A stretch of 63,649 bases of DNA. It comes from Lachnospiraceae bacterium (GTDB lineage: Bacteria; Bacillota; Clostridia; Lachnospirales; Lachnospiraceae). Below the pieces are notes generated by a model. That model made no database searches and was not told the origin of the DNA. It saw only the letters and a list, made by a program, of their open reading frames with translations. The position numbers and the translations under genes were made by a program. Each line of letters begins with the position of its first letter. Positions within the stretch are counted from its first letter, which is position 1. The stretch covers positions 1-63,649 of the forward strand of contig JAFYYN010000173.1 in assembly GCA_017557525.1 (NCBI GenBank). The letters run 5' to 3'. Below, one piece after another: positions 7,510 through 16,726 of the stretch.

Positions 7510-7905
7510 ATGAACAAGGCAATTATAACCGGCAGGCTCACAGCTGATCCTGAACTCAGGCAAACAACAAGCGGAATCTCAAAATGTCAGTTTACCGTGG
7601 CTGTTCCAGAGGAATATAAAAAGGCTGACGGTACAAGAGGTGTAGATTTCCTGACAGTCGTTGCATGGAGAGAGAAAGCTGAATTTATCACAAGATACTT
7701 TAAAAAAGGCAGTGGAATTCTTATTATTGGTCAGAATAAGAGTGATGAGTATGAAAAAACCGGTCAGAAAACGTCCTTTAAGTACATACTTGCTGAATCA
7801 GTTGAGTTCTTTGGATACAAGAATAACAGTACCAACTCAAATGACGTATCAAACTCGGCAGCAGAATTTGAAGATATAGGAATAGACGAAGTTCCTTTCG
7901 TTTGA
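7510..7905 (+). CDS. ssb: Single-stranded DNA-binding protein
   Basis: 131-aa SSB with one OB fold. The opening NKAIITGRLTADPELRQT, the core QFTVAVPEEYK and FLTVVAWREKAEFITRYFKKG are typical of the family. The C-terminal tip is acidic and ends DEVPFV, close to the usual D-D-x-P-F protein-interaction tip. It would coat single-stranded DNA during conjugative transfer and replication. Confidence 0.92.
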   Translation: MNKAIITGRLTADPELRQTTSGISKCQFTVAVPEEYKKADGTRGVDFLTVVAWREKAEFITRYFKKGSGILIIGQNKSDEYEKTGQKTSFKYILAESVEFFGYKNNSTNSNDVSNSAAEFEDIGIDEVPFV

Positions 7906-7921
7906 GATTAAGTTCAATATC

Positions 7922-7950
7922 TTGACTTTGAGCTGCTGCTATGATATAAT
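7922..7950 (+). promoter_or_regulatory. Promoter before 8081
   Basis: TTGACT (7922-7927), 17-bp spacer, TATAAT (7945-7950). Transcription from about 7957 would pass through the pyrimidine motif and two palindromes before the gene at 8081. Confidence 0.65.
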
Positions 7951-7963
7951 TCAATATGAAAAT

Positions 7964-7981
7964 GTTTTCTTTTCAATAAGG
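7964..7981 (+). repeat. Pyrimidine-rich intergenic motif
   Basis: GTTTTCTTTTCAATAAGG, a copy of the recurring motif, placed at the predicted transcript start and 10 bp before a palindrome. Confidence 0.5.
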
Positions 7982-7991
7982 CTGATATAGC

Positions 7992-8009
7992 GTTGATACA
8001 AATATCAAC
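7992..8009 (+). repeat. 18-bp palindrome copy 5 (intergenic)
   Basis: Exact consensus between ssb and 8081, downstream of the 7922 promoter. Confidence 0.9.
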
Positions 8010-8041
8010 GCCACAAACGCCTATAATAAGCCAAACGTCAA

Positions 8042-8059
8042 GTTGATACTTATATCAAC
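8042..8059 (+). repeat. 18-bp palindrome copy 6 (intergenic)
   Basis: Arms intact, spacer CTTA; 50 bp after copy 5 (start to start) and just before the ribosome-binding site of 8081. Confidence 0.85.
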
Positions 8060-8080
8060 ATATTAAAGGAGGGATAGTTT

Positions 8081-8356
8081 ATGCATGGTGAACCTGAGAG
8101 AGAAATAATGAGAAAAAAACGAAATGCTATTGTCTCAGCTTTAAAAGAAGTAGAAGCACAAAGTGACACCAAGTTTTTTAATTACACGGGAGTGGACGTA
8201 AAAATGGGTGAAGAATACATATTCTTTATCGGTTGTAATGGTATTAACTATTCCATTCCTTATGAATTATTTATGTCTCTTCCTCAAAAAAGACTTGTTA
8301 TTGAAGTTGCAAGGGCATTATCAATTGAGTTTAATGACTATGGTGAAGGGTGTTGA
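8081..8356 (+). CDS. Unknown small protein, 91 aa
   Basis: Soluble protein of 91 residues starting MHGEPEREIMRKKRN behind AAAGGAGG. Helix, strands, then helix. No motif recognised. Its stop codon TGA is part of palindrome copy 7. Two further palindromes lie upstream, so its expression may respond to whatever binds them. Confidence 0.6.
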   Translation: MHGEPEREIMRKKRNAIVSALKEVEAQSDTKFFNYTGVDVKMGEEYIFFIGCNGINYSIPYELFMSLPQKRLVIEVARALSIEFNDYGEGC

Positions 8357-8369
8357 TACAAATATCAAC
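8352..8369 (+). repeat. 18-bp palindrome copy 7 (supplies a stop codon)
   Basis: Exact consensus. TGA 8354-8356 ends the preceding gene, and the site lies 26 bp before the lipoprotein start. Confidence 0.9.
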
Positions 8370-8394
8370 GTATATTAAAATGGAGGTAAAACAA

Positions 8395-9123
8395 ATGATA
8401 TTTTCCAAATTTCTAAAAGTCGCAGCTCCTATTTCTTGTATTTTACTACTCTGTTCATGTGGTAAAGCAAGTGACTCCAAAACAGAAAACGCTGCGCCTA
8501 AGACGAAAGAAAGCAGTGTAACAACTACAGTAGAAAAGGTACAAATTAACCTTACTGATTATTTTCATAATACTTGTGAGGGTTATGATACTGTCGGCTA
8601 TTCAAAAAAATATGGCATTGATGAAAATCAAATGATTGTTGACCATCCGGCAGCATTTGGTTTACCTGAACCTTATGTTGAAGATGCTCAAAGTGATGCT
8701 GTTCTCAATAATCTCCTGAAAAGTATTGATATTGAGGAAATCGAAAGATTTGACCATTACGCTAATGGTGATAAGATAAAAATAACATGGAAAGAAGATT
8801 ATAAAAGTCTTAGTGATGTATATAATGTCGAGTTCGTCCCCGGCAGCAGTGAGTTTACAGTAAGTGGGCTGACAGAATTACAGGAATTTGATCCGTTCGA
8901 GAATATCAATGTTTCTTTCAGTGAAGTAGATGGAAAGGTAGTTTGTAATACAACCGGTAATCCTCCTGAAATTGAATGTGTTCCTGATAAAGAAGATTTC
9001 AATATGGGTGATACCGTTAAGATTTCTCTTGTTCCAAAAGATAAAGACACATCAATTGAAGATTATTATGCAGAGAATGGCTTGAAGCCATCTTCAACTG
9101 AAAAAGAATACAAGGCTGAATAA
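8395..9123 (+). CDS. Lipoprotein of unknown function
   Basis: 242 aa from the ATG at 8395 (TGGAGG upstream; an upstream extension only translates the palindrome). A signal sequence is followed by a lipobox-like LLLCSCG with cysteines near residues 18 and 20, so lipid anchoring to the outer face of the membrane is likely. A Thr/Lys-rich linker then leads to about 190 residues of mostly strand-rich sequence. No family recognised. Followed by a strong terminator. Confidence 0.7.
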   Translation: MIFSKFLKVAAPISCILLLCSCGKASDSKTENAAPKTKESSVTTTVEKVQINLTDYFHNTCEGYDTVGYSKKYGIDENQMIVDHPAAFGLPEPYVEDAQSDAVLNNLLKSIDIEEIERFDHYANGDKIKITWKEDYKSLSDVYNVEFVPGSSEFTVSGLTELQEFDPFENINVSFSEVDGKVVCNTTGNPPEIECVPDKEDFNMGDTVKISLVPKDKDTSIEDYYAENGLKPSSTEKEYKAE

Positions 9124-9151
9124 GTCAAAATACAACTTAATATATCATAAG

Positions 9152-9182
9152 AAGCTTTAGTAATACACTAAAGCTTTTTTTG
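9152..9182 (+). terminator. Intrinsic terminator after the lipoprotein gene
   Basis: AAGCTTTAGT (9152-9161) pairs with ACTAAAGCTT (9167-9176), followed by a T-run. Closes the par/ssb/lipoprotein region. Confidence 0.85.
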
Positions 9183-9204
9183 TACCCATTTGGAGGTGTT
9201 TACA

Positions 9205-11466
9205 ATGAATATGGGTGATGAAGTTACAGGTACCGTTGTAATGGTATCGGGCAAAGTTGCTGAAATAGGTGTTCGTACAATTGCAGATATTATCGGAAAG
9301 CTATTACATTATCTTGCTGCTATACACAGAGAGCATAAAGCAAACAAAAAGCTCGATGTCCATAACAATGATATAACGGATATAAAATCAGGTAAGGTTT
9401 CCTCAAAGGAGCTTACAGAATACTGCCTGAAAAATGGCATTCAATACGTTACATCTGAGAACGGATTTAGTTCCAATGACGCTTCATACATGGCAGCTCA
9501 GGCAAAGAAAAGCGGTATACCTATTGCATTCTACAAGAATAAGGATAAAAGTACCATATATGCCTACGTTAGACAAAGCGACCTTCCGATATTCAAAAAA
9601 ATAGCAACTGATACCGTTATAAACAATATGAAAACACGTCCTGAAGATCTTGGAAACTATAAGTGTTCAGAGTGGGAAATCCCATTTCTCATCTCAGAAT
9701 TGAAGGAATGTGACCTTGCTGCACAGTTTGCCAAAACAAGAAACGGCGATTATCTTTGTGTATATGAAAAACTTGATGAAAAATCCATAAAGTTCGCAAG
9801 AGAGCAATTTTTAAAGAAATGCACAGCTGTTGAGAATGAAGTACAGATATTAGATAATGACGAAGATGGAAATACTACTATAAAGAATTTGCTTACAGGG
9901 CATGAAATAAGTATTTCAGGCGTACCGAATAAGCGTGAAGTAGCCATTCAATTTCAAAACACCTTTGGTTATGACGAAAACAAGGCGAATATTGCCGCTG
10001 CAAAGATAGGACAGGAGCTTTTCAAGGGTGATGATAAGATAAAGTATTTTGCCGATGATCCTACAGCTGAGTTCTCATATATTTCTCAGGTAACATGGGA
10101 TAATGAGGATCCGTTGACAAAGCCCTATGAATGCTATTATGTTAATACTCGACTTGACGGTAAATCCAAAATTGCGTTCATGTATAATGATGAAGAAAGA
10201 CAGCGTGAGAAGTTTGTTATACTTGATCCACCTAATCAGTCAAAGCAAGAAATGCGTAATGAAATCAAGAAAATGCTCGGTGTTACCGATATTCGTGAAC
10301 AGGACGCACTTATTGCAAAGGCAGAGCATATTTCTCAGGTAAATGCTAAGTATCGTGGTATAAACGGCGAAATACAGGATTTGCATGAGCATAATATGGA
10401 TTTTAGCGATAATGATGAAGTCGGAATAGACAGCATTTCCACTAATATTGAAAGAAAGAATTCAAACTTCTTTGAAATTGAAAGTACAGTAAAATCTGCC
10501 GATACGAACATGAACGGCACAAAAAAACTTAGTCTTTCTTTTTCAAACAAGAAAAATGCTATTCAGCAGCTTAAAGAACTGTATGTTTCTCAGGGCGTTT
10601 CTGACAAAACAGCAAAGGAAATGGCAAAGAATGTATATCGCAAGGCTGAGTTACAGTCTGCTGAACCTCTGATAGCAGTTGAAGAAAAAGCTTTTGCTGA
10701 TTTAAGCAATATCAGCTTGCTTATATCAACTCAAAGCAAAGCAATTGAAACTATCAGCAAGAAGTATGGTGTTCCTTATGAACAGGCTGAAACGATTTAC
10801 AACAAATATAAAGATAATGCAGAAAATACAGCTCAACACGTCAAATCTGTATATGAGAACAAGACTGACTATAATACTGCTATGAACCGCATGACTAAGA
10901 GAGAGCAGAACAAGTATGACAGTATGGTTGTCTGCTGTGCTGCAAATCCTGAAAGACATATAGTTGTATCAGGCAGTCACAACGGTGATCGTGTTGTCCA
11001 TAATTATAATTTATATAACGGACAGAACAACATCGGCAACTTCACCGATGCACACACAACAGATGCTAAAGGTAATGCGGTTATTGAAGAAAACGGCAAA
11101 CACGCATGGACAAATCTTAAAAATGATATGTCAATGACAGCCGGTATAAGTAACGACGTTCTGATATTTGACTCTAAGGAAGAGTATCAAAACTTTATGA
11201 TGGAATCAGAATTCATTGAAAAGTTTAATGAAGCTACTGCTTCTGCCGAAAGTGTAGAGAATTCAGAACGGTCTGAAACAACTGAAAAGGATAACAAGTC
11301 TGAAAGAACCGAAGGAAATACAGAGAGCGTAAATAAAAACAGCAATAATGAAGTAATCAAAGAGAACACACATCTGCGTAAAGAGAACCAAAGCGGTAAT
11401 GTTCTTAATGAGCTGCATAATGCTGCGGCAAACACTCCAAAAGCAACTTCACGGGGAGGACGATAA
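9205..11466 (+). CDS. PcfB/DUF3801-like conjugation protein with long C-terminal extension
   Basis: About 753 aa from ATG 9205 (TTTGGAGG upstream). The N-terminal 150 residues resemble DUF3801/PcfB proteins, small partners of the coupling protein in Gram-positive conjugation: an opening helix, KVSSKELTEYCLKNGIQY, then AKKSGIPIAFYKNKDKSTIY. The rest is unrecognised, with helical stretches and an acidic, Asn/Ser/Glu-rich tail from about residue 690. It directly precedes VirD4 (2 bp), the family's usual position. The length is far above the usual 150-200 aa, so it is probably a fusion. Confidence 0.65.
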   Translation: MNMGDEVTGTVVMVSGKVAEIGVRTIADIIGKLLHYLAAIHREHKANKKLDVHNNDITDIKSGKVSSKELTEYCLKNGIQYVTSENGFSSNDASYMAAQAKKSGIPIAFYKNKDKSTIYAYVRQSDLPIFKKIATDTVINNMKTRPEDLGNYKCSEWEIPFLISELKECDLAAQFAKTRNGDYLCVYEKLDEKSIKFAREQFLKKCTAVENEVQILDNDEDGNTTIKNLLTGHEISISGVPNKREVAIQFQNTFGYDENKANIAAAKIGQELFKGDDKIKYFADDPTAEFSYISQVTWDNEDPLTKPYECYYVNTRLDGKSKIAFMYNDEERQREKFVILDPPNQSKQEMRNEIKKMLGVTDIREQDALIAKAEHISQVNAKYRGINGEIQDLHEHNMDFSDNDEVGIDSISTNIERKNSNFFEIESTVKSADTNMNGTKKLSLSFSNKKNAIQQLKELYVSQGVSDKTAKEMAKNVYRKAELQSAEPLIAVEEKAFADLSNISLLISTQSKAIETISKKYGVPYEQAETIYNKYKDNAENTAQHVKSVYENKTDYNTAMNRMTKREQNKYDSMVVCCAANPERHIVVSGSHNGDRVVHNYNLYNGQNNIGNFTDAHTTDAKGNAVIEENGKHAWTNLKNDMSMTAGISNDVLIFDSKEEYQNFMMESEFIEKFNEATASAESVENSERSETTEKDNKSERTEGNTESVNKNSNNEVIKENTHLRKENQSGNVLNELHNAAANTPKATSRGGR

Positions 11467-11468
11467 AC

Positions 11469-14021
11469 ATGAGTGTTCCCCGTCCAAAGCCGCGAATAAC
11501 AACATCTACCGTTATAATAAGTGGTGTTGCTACTCTTATTATTGCGTTCTTAGCTGCTATGTTGGGCGGAGCAATGGACTTCTCGGTTAAACCAAACGGC
11601 AAAGTAGATGCTTCAAAGCTCGGTCAAGGCTTAAAGCAAATAGCATCGAATATGTCATATCTTTTCTCTCATATATCAGATAAAAACAGCTATGTACCCA
11701 AGATGGCTTTTTTAAGCCTAATGTGTTTAGCTGTTTTTTTCATATATAAATACAGTGAAGAAAAGAAAAGGCTACATCGAAAAGGTACTGAATACGGTTC
11801 TGCTAAGTGGGGCAATGAAAGCGAAATGAAAAGCCTTGCTGAAAAAGAAAAAGAACCTGTATTTAAGCCTGTTCTACGAAACGGAGAACGAGTATTTGAT
11901 GATAAAAATAACTTTATTGGATTTAATATTGATAATAATATTATTCTCACCAAAGAGGTCAAGTTATCATTGAATACATATCAGCATAATCTTAACCTAA
12001 ATGTTATGATAATCGGTGATGCCGGTTCAGGTAAAACAAGATATGTAGCTCTTCCTAATATATGTCAGCTAAATACGTCTTATGTAATTACCGATCCTAA
12101 AGGTGAAATCCTTGCTAACACAGGAAAAATGCTCACGGAAGCGGGATATAAGATACGAGTATTTAATCTGATACAGATGAAATATTCAAATAATTACAAT
12201 CCTTTTGATTATGTTTATGACTATGAAGGTAACTTTTCAGAGCAAGAAGTAATCAAGATGATTGAAGTATTATTCTCTGCTACAAAGGGTGACGGAGAAA
12301 AGGACGATTTCTGGTCACAGAAAGGTAGAGCACTACTTGAAGCAATTGTTTTTCTCCTTTTTGAAGAAAGCATATATAACGCAGAATGGGACGATAACGG
12401 TAATGTTATAGAGACTTCGAGAGATAGAACTCATTTGAATTTCTTTTCAATAACGGAAAAAATGAGAAAGCTCATGTATCCGCCCCGTGGTTCAACTGAC
12501 GGTTACTTCTTGGAAAGAGAAATAAATGAATCTGACGAAGATTACTTAAAAAGGCGCAAAGCTGCTTTCCTTTGTCCGCTTGACTATGACTTTATAGAGC
12601 TTGAAAGCCGAAATCCTGATTCACTGGCTATAAGGCTATATAAGGAAATAAGACAAGCACCTGAAGAAACAGGACAATCGTTTCTTTCTTCAGCGAATGT
12701 CAAAACATTCATGTTCAATCTGAATGAAGTCGAGAACCTGACGTGTTGCGATAATATTCAACTTGAAACTATTGGTGATGAAAAAACTGCACTATTTATA
12801 ATCGTGCCGGCAAAGGATAAAACTTTTAGTTTCCTTGTTACAATGCTATACACACAGATGTTTGATGTGCTTCAAAACAGAGCTAACTTTAAATATTCAA
12901 ACAATGACCGTAAGCTCCCCGTTCATGTTCGCTGCATCATGGACGAGTTTTGTAATATACCACAAATACCTGATTTTGACGAAACTATAGCGTTTGTACG
13001 TTCAATGAATGTAAGTCTTAATGTTATTATTCAGACATTATCACTTTTTAAAGCGAAGTACGAAAAAACATGGGAAGCGATAATAGGTTGTTGTAGTTCT
13101 ATATTGTTCCTCGGTGGTAATGAAGATACTACCAAAAAATACATATCAGAGTCTCTTGGTAAAGAAACTATTGATATAAAGGGCAGAAACAGGACTAAGG
13201 GCGCAAGGCAGTCCAGTACAAACGAGAATAATCAGATAATTGGAAGAGAGCTATTACAGCCTAATGAGGTTGGTTCTATACCAATTGATGAATGTATTCT
13301 GATTATGCGTTCTCACAATCCATTTTACTGCAAAAAATATCCATTGGAAAAACATCCGAATTATAGTTTTTTAGCTTTATCAGGTACAGATAAGGAGAAA
13401 GCTGAAAAGCAATTTCAAATCAGTTCAATTACAGCATTATCAGTCAAGGACGTTAAGCCTGTGATTCCCGTTGATATAAATATCAACGAGCAAGTACAGG
13501 TCAACAAGGCAGCACCTTACGATTTGAAGGTTGATACAAATATCAACGCTTTTCCTAAGAGCAGTTCTTTGACCGAAGATGTGCTGATTGATACATTTTC
13601 TTCAACCGCAGCCGATATTCTCAGCTTGTTTGAAAGCAAGAATGTCAGAATATACGGAGAAGAAGAGCTACTTAATGAAGTAGTCGAATATTCAAAAGTG
13701 CACTTTGAATTTGACAGCTATGATTTAGGTGAACCTATGATACAGGGAAAGGAGGAAATTTCAAGTGAAGATCAGGAACCGTTCACGCCCGACATTTTAA
13801 ATCCTGACGGAAGTATTAACGAAGCTCAGAGTGAGCTTAATGAAAGTCCTACGGACACAGTACAATTCAATATACCTGATACGACAGCTTCGCCAATCGA
13901 GGATTTATCCCCCGAAATAATTGACGAGGCTGTTGTTATTACGGAGAATTCAACTCCACCATTATCTGATCTTGTCGCTGACTTAGCATCAGATGGCAGA
14001 TTTGATGATATTTCAATGTAA
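11469..14021 (+). CDS. VirD4/TraG-type coupling protein (T4CP)
   Basis: 850-aa ATPase that would link the relaxase-DNA complex to the secretion channel. N-terminal membrane helices lie at about residues 14-35 and 76-94. Walker A GDAGSGKT is near residue 184, and a Walker B-like CIMDEFCNIP near 490. The C-terminal 180 residues are an acidic, low-complexity tail containing two palindrome copies that read VDININ and VDTNIN. Membrane-bound, at the cytoplasmic face of the transfer machine. Confidence 0.9.
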   Translation: MSVPRPKPRITTSTVIISGVATLIIAFLAAMLGGAMDFSVKPNGKVDASKLGQGLKQIASNMSYLFSHISDKNSYVPKMAFLSLMCLAVFFIYKYSEEKKRLHRKGTEYGSAKWGNESEMKSLAEKEKEPVFKPVLRNGERVFDDKNNFIGFNIDNNIILTKEVKLSLNTYQHNLNLNVMIIGDAGSGKTRYVALPNICQLNTSYVITDPKGEILANTGKMLTEAGYKIRVFNLIQMKYSNNYNPFDYVYDYEGNFSEQEVIKMIEVLFSATKGDGEKDDFWSQKGRALLEAIVFLLFEESIYNAEWDDNGNVIETSRDRTHLNFFSITEKMRKLMYPPRGSTDGYFLEREINESDEDYLKRRKAAFLCPLDYDFIELESRNPDSLAIRLYKEIRQAPEETGQSFLSSANVKTFMFNLNEVENLTCCDNIQLETIGDEKTALFIIVPAKDKTFSFLVTMLYTQMFDVLQNRANFKYSNNDRKLPVHVRCIMDEFCNIPQIPDFDETIAFVRSMNVSLNVIIQTLSLFKAKYEKTWEAIIGCCSSILFLGGNEDTTKKYISESLGKETIDIKGRNRTKGARQSSTNENNQIIGRELLQPNEVGSIPIDECILIMRSHNPFYCKKYPLEKHPNYSFLALSGTDKEKAEKQFQISSITALSVKDVKPVIPVDININEQVQVNKAAPYDLKVDTNINAFPKSSSLTEDVLIDTFSSTAADILSLFESKNVRIYGEEELLNEVVEYSKVHFEFDSYDLGEPMIQGKEEISSEDQEPFTPDILNPDGSINEAQSELNESPTDTVQFNIPDTTASPIEDLSPEIIDEAVVITENSTPPLSDLVADLASDGRFDDISM
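13470..13487 (+). repeat. 18-bp palindrome copy 8 (in T4CP tail)
   Basis: Arms intact, spacer TAAA. Reads VDININ in frame. Confidence 0.85.
13530..13547 (+). repeat. 18-bp palindrome copy 9 (in T4CP tail)
   Basis: Exact consensus. Reads VDTNIN in frame, 60 bp after copy 8. Confidence 0.9.
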
Positions 14022-14051
14022 ACTTAAAATTTAAAAAGTGAGGTTTTTATT

Positions 14052-14501
14052 ATGAGAAAAGTATTTACACGTTTTGCAACTCTTATTATGGCAGTATTCA
14101 CAATGGCTATTATAGCCGCTTTACCTATGACAGCATTTGCAGCTGAGAATGAAGCTGTTGTAGCTGTTGTCGATGAAGCTCCGGTATATGAAGATGATGT
14201 TATCTACGTTCAGGCTATGGCAAACACTTATGATGAGCCTGTTATTCAGCAGCTTGGTAATAATCAGCAGCAGCAGCAAGCAGCAACAGCTGATTCTGCA
14301 TACGAAAACACCATTGATTTCTTTATTACATGGATACGTCGTGTTGGTGCAGCTATCGCATTTATCGGTGCTATCATGTTCGCTCTTGCAATTAAGAATG
14401 ATGATGCAGAGCGTAAACAGGCAGGACTTATGACTTTAGCAGCCGGATTTGTCGTTTGGGCAGTCTGCGCAGCCGCTGATATGTTTGACCTGTTTACGTA
14501 A
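14052..14501 (+). CDS. Pilin-like (VirB2/TrbC, Maff2-like) protein with signal peptide
   Basis: 149 aa. A signal peptide ends near MTAFAAENE (about residue 31). An acidic, Gln-rich spacer follows, then a two-helix hydrophobic domain: IRRVGAAIAFIGAIMFALAI, then a polar NDDAERKQAG turn, then a second helix. This is the layout of VirB2/TrbC pilins and of Maff2-type proteins in clostridial ICEs. The domain recurs twice in the next gene. Confidence 0.7.
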   Translation: MRKVFTRFATLIMAVFTMAIIAALPMTAFAAENEAVVAVVDEAPVYEDDVIYVQAMANTYDEPVIQQLGNNQQQQQAATADSAYENTIDFFITWIRRVGAAIAFIGAIMFALAIKNDDAERKQAGLMTLAAGFVVWAVCAAADMFDLFT

Positions 14502-14515
14502 TAAAAAAGTTAGTT

Positions 14516-14544
14516 ATCTGCCCTTGTATAAAACAAGGGCAGAT
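14516..14544. terminator. Hairpin between the two pilin-like genes
   Basis: Perfect 12-bp stem ATCTGCCCTTGT/ACAAGGGCAGAT with a 5-nt loop, but only a weak T-run after it. It probably stabilises or partly terminates the upstream pilin mRNA, so that the pilin is made in excess of downstream products. Confidence 0.6.
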
Positions 14545-14571
14545 ACACTTTCAATTGCAAGGAGGTTTTGA

Positions 14572-15069
14572 ATGGAATTACTACTATCACACCTTGCAGC
14601 TTTTTTATCATTCCTTCCTGATCCACCAACCGGGACGCCAAATGAACTTGCAAAAGACGGAATTGATTTCTTTCAATTATGGATTTCTCGTATAGGCGGT
14701 ATTGTCGCATTTATAGGTGCTGTAAAATTTGCTTTGGGTGTCAAAGACGACGAAGCAAAAGAACAGCTTCAAGGAGTATTGATAATGGTTTCAGGTTTTA
14801 TGATACAAGCTGCTGTCGGTAACTTGGATATATTCAATATTCCGGCAACATATTCAGATGCAGCTGCCGAAACTGAATTTGAGTCTATTTTACAATTCAT
14901 AGGCAGATGGGTTCGTCGAGTTGGAGCATTGGCAATGCTTATAGGTGCAACAATGTTTGGCTTTTCAATTAAAGACAATGATGCCGTAAAAAAGGTATCA
15001 GGTTTAAAAACAATGGCGGCAGGCGGAATAGCTGTTTCTGTATCAGCTTTTCTACACACTTTCGTTTAA
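14572..15069 (+). CDS. Tandem two-domain pilin-like protein
   Basis: 165 aa, no clear signal peptide. Residues 20-85 and 100-165 are two copies of the domain in the previous gene: SRIGGIVAFIGAVKFALGV-KDDEAKEQ-... and RRVGALAMLIGATMFGFSI-KDNDAVKK-.... Each has two hydrophobic helices around a polar D-D/N-rich turn. Such duplication within one polypeptide is unusual for VirB2-type pilins. It may be a minor subunit or channel component. Confidence 0.65.
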   Translation: MELLLSHLAAFLSFLPDPPTGTPNELAKDGIDFFQLWISRIGGIVAFIGAVKFALGVKDDEAKEQLQGVLIMVSGFMIQAAVGNLDIFNIPATYSDAAAETEFESILQFIGRWVRRVGALAMLIGATMFGFSIKDNDAVKKVSGLKTMAAGGIAVSVSAFLHTFV

Positions 15070-15081
15070 GGAGGGATTATA

Positions 15082-16257
15082 ATGCAAGGGGTAATACCAT
15101 ATCCCTATTACCAAAAATTAAAGAAAACACGCAGAATAGCCTATACAGCTATTATTGTATTTGGTCTGCTTCAAATATTCTTCCCTTTAGTAGCTCATGC
15201 CGATCTGTTTGGTTTTCATGTACATGATGTTTATACTGATATTACAGAGAATTGTATGGAAACTAACAACATTCTTACTAAAGCATTTAGCTTTTCAAGA
15301 TTATCTCCGTGGACGGTATTGAATAACTTACCGGCAGGCAGTGGAGATTATCAGATAGCAAATGCCATTCACAATGCGACCAAAACTATGGCTCTTGTCA
15401 CCGCAACTCTGCTTCTTATGGTTGATTTCTTTAGGAAATCCATTAATTTTGAATGGTCATCACGTTGGGAAAATATATTGATATTCCTGATAAAAATCAT
15501 AGTCATAAAACAAGTCGTTCAGAATGCAGACACAATCATGGGATATATTTATTCTATGTTTGACTCTATAAACGCAGCAGCAACAGGTACGTCCAATGAA
15601 TTCTTACCATGTGGTGATAAGCACACATACCTCATAAATTTCCCCGAAGGAACTTTTAAGCAATTAGATAAAGGTTGGTTTGAATATTGGGCAGACAAAA
15701 AAATGGGTAATGATTACGAACAGGCAAGATATACTATTTCTCATGATGCTGTCAGAATGTTCTATCCCAACGCTACATTCCCACATAAAGAGGACGGTTC
15801 TATTAAGGTTGCTATTGGATTAGGTGAATTCTATGACGCATTTCGACCACCTAAAGAGGGAAATTTCTTTCCTTTATGGGAAATAGCAAGAAATCAGTGG
15901 ATGTTTATTGTAATGAAAGCGATTGCATACATTGTATTCGTAATAGTTATTGGTCGAGTATTCGAGCTTACTATATACACTATCTTTGCTCCCCTTCCTC
16001 TTGCAACATTTGCTTCTGATACAACAAATGACGTTGCAAAGAGCTTCATTAAGAACTATATAGCGACAATACTGCAAATAGCAGTTATTGTAATGATGTT
16101 TGTCGCATTTGTTGCTACTAATGCAGCAGCTGCAAAGTGGATGCAAACAAACGGTTATACATCATTTAATATAATGTTCTTTATTGAGCTGTGTGCTTTA
16201 GGACTTGGAGTTATGCGTTCAGGCGCATGGTCTAAGAAAATATGTGGTATAGGTTGA
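15082..16257 (+). CDS. VirB6/TrbL-like polytopic membrane protein
   Basis: 391 aa. A first helix near residues 15-38 leads to an external segment, then a helix pair near 105-150. A polar loop (about 160-260) is followed by four or more helices to the C-terminus. The position between pilins and PrgI/VirB4 and the topology fit the VirB6/TrbL inner-channel protein. Its TGA stop is created by palindrome copy 10. Confidence 0.7.
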   Translation: MQGVIPYPYYQKLKKTRRIAYTAIIVFGLLQIFFPLVAHADLFGFHVHDVYTDITENCMETNNILTKAFSFSRLSPWTVLNNLPAGSGDYQIANAIHNATKTMALVTATLLLMVDFFRKSINFEWSSRWENILIFLIKIIVIKQVVQNADTIMGYIYSMFDSINAAATGTSNEFLPCGDKHTYLINFPEGTFKQLDKGWFEYWADKKMGNDYEQARYTISHDAVRMFYPNATFPHKEDGSIKVAIGLGEFYDAFRPPKEGNFFPLWEIARNQWMFIVMKAIAYIVFVIVIGRVFELTIYTIFAPLPLATFASDTTNDVAKSFIKNYIATILQIAVIVMMFVAFVATNAAAAKWMQTNGYTSFNIMFFIELCALGLGVMRSGAWSKKICGIG

Positions 16258-16270
16258 TATAAATATCAAC
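16253..16270 (+). repeat. 18-bp palindrome copy 10 (supplies a stop codon)
   Basis: Arms intact, spacer TAAA. TGA 16255-16257 ends the VirB6-like gene, and the site sits just upstream of the next gene's GGAGG. Confidence 0.85.
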
Positions 16271-16282
16271 GGAGGTGAAACA

Positions 16283-16702
16283 ATGTTAGAAGTAAAAATA
16301 CCGTCAGAAATACAAGATTATAAATCAAAAGTAATCTTTGGCTTATCTCTCAGGCAATTGATAGCTGTTGCAGGAGCTATGATAACTGCAATTCCTGTGG
16401 GAGTTATTGGTCATGGACGTATTTCTTCGGATATTCTTCCGTGGATCATAATGCTTATGACAGCTCCGTGGGTTGGATATGGCTTTTTGAAGTTTCAAGG
16501 ATTAAAGTTTGAAGAATATGCCCGTTCATGGCTGCAATTCACTTTTCTTCCTCAAAAAAGAGTTTATGAAGATACTGACAGTACTCTGCAAGAACTTCAT
16601 GTTGAGCTATTGGAAAAAATGATAATACAGCAGCGAATTGATACCGGAGAATATGAGGAAACAGAAATGAATGATACCGTTATAATAAGTACCGAAAAGT
16701 AA
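16283..16702 (+). CDS. prgI: PrgI family protein (VirB3-like)
   Basis: 139 aa beginning MLEVKIPSEIQDYKSKVIFG, the typical PrgI opening. Two transmembrane helices (about residues 22-45 and 52-70) and a cytoplasmic tail follow. PrgI/VirB3 proteins bridge the channel and the VirB4 ATPase. It lies directly upstream of virB4, as in most Gram-positive type IV secretion systems. Confidence 0.85.
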   Translation: MLEVKIPSEIQDYKSKVIFGLSLRQLIAVAGAMITAIPVGVIGHGRISSDILPWIIMLMTAPWVGYGFLKFQGLKFEEYARSWLQFTFLPQKRVYEDTDSTLQELHVELLEKMIIQQRIDTGEYEETEMNDTVIISTEK

Positions 16703-16726
16703 TAAAACAAAAGGAGTGAAAAACAA

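Noticed and set aside
10335-10959. Minus-strand ORFs within the PcfB-like gene
   Set aside because: Shadow frames without ribosome-binding sites.
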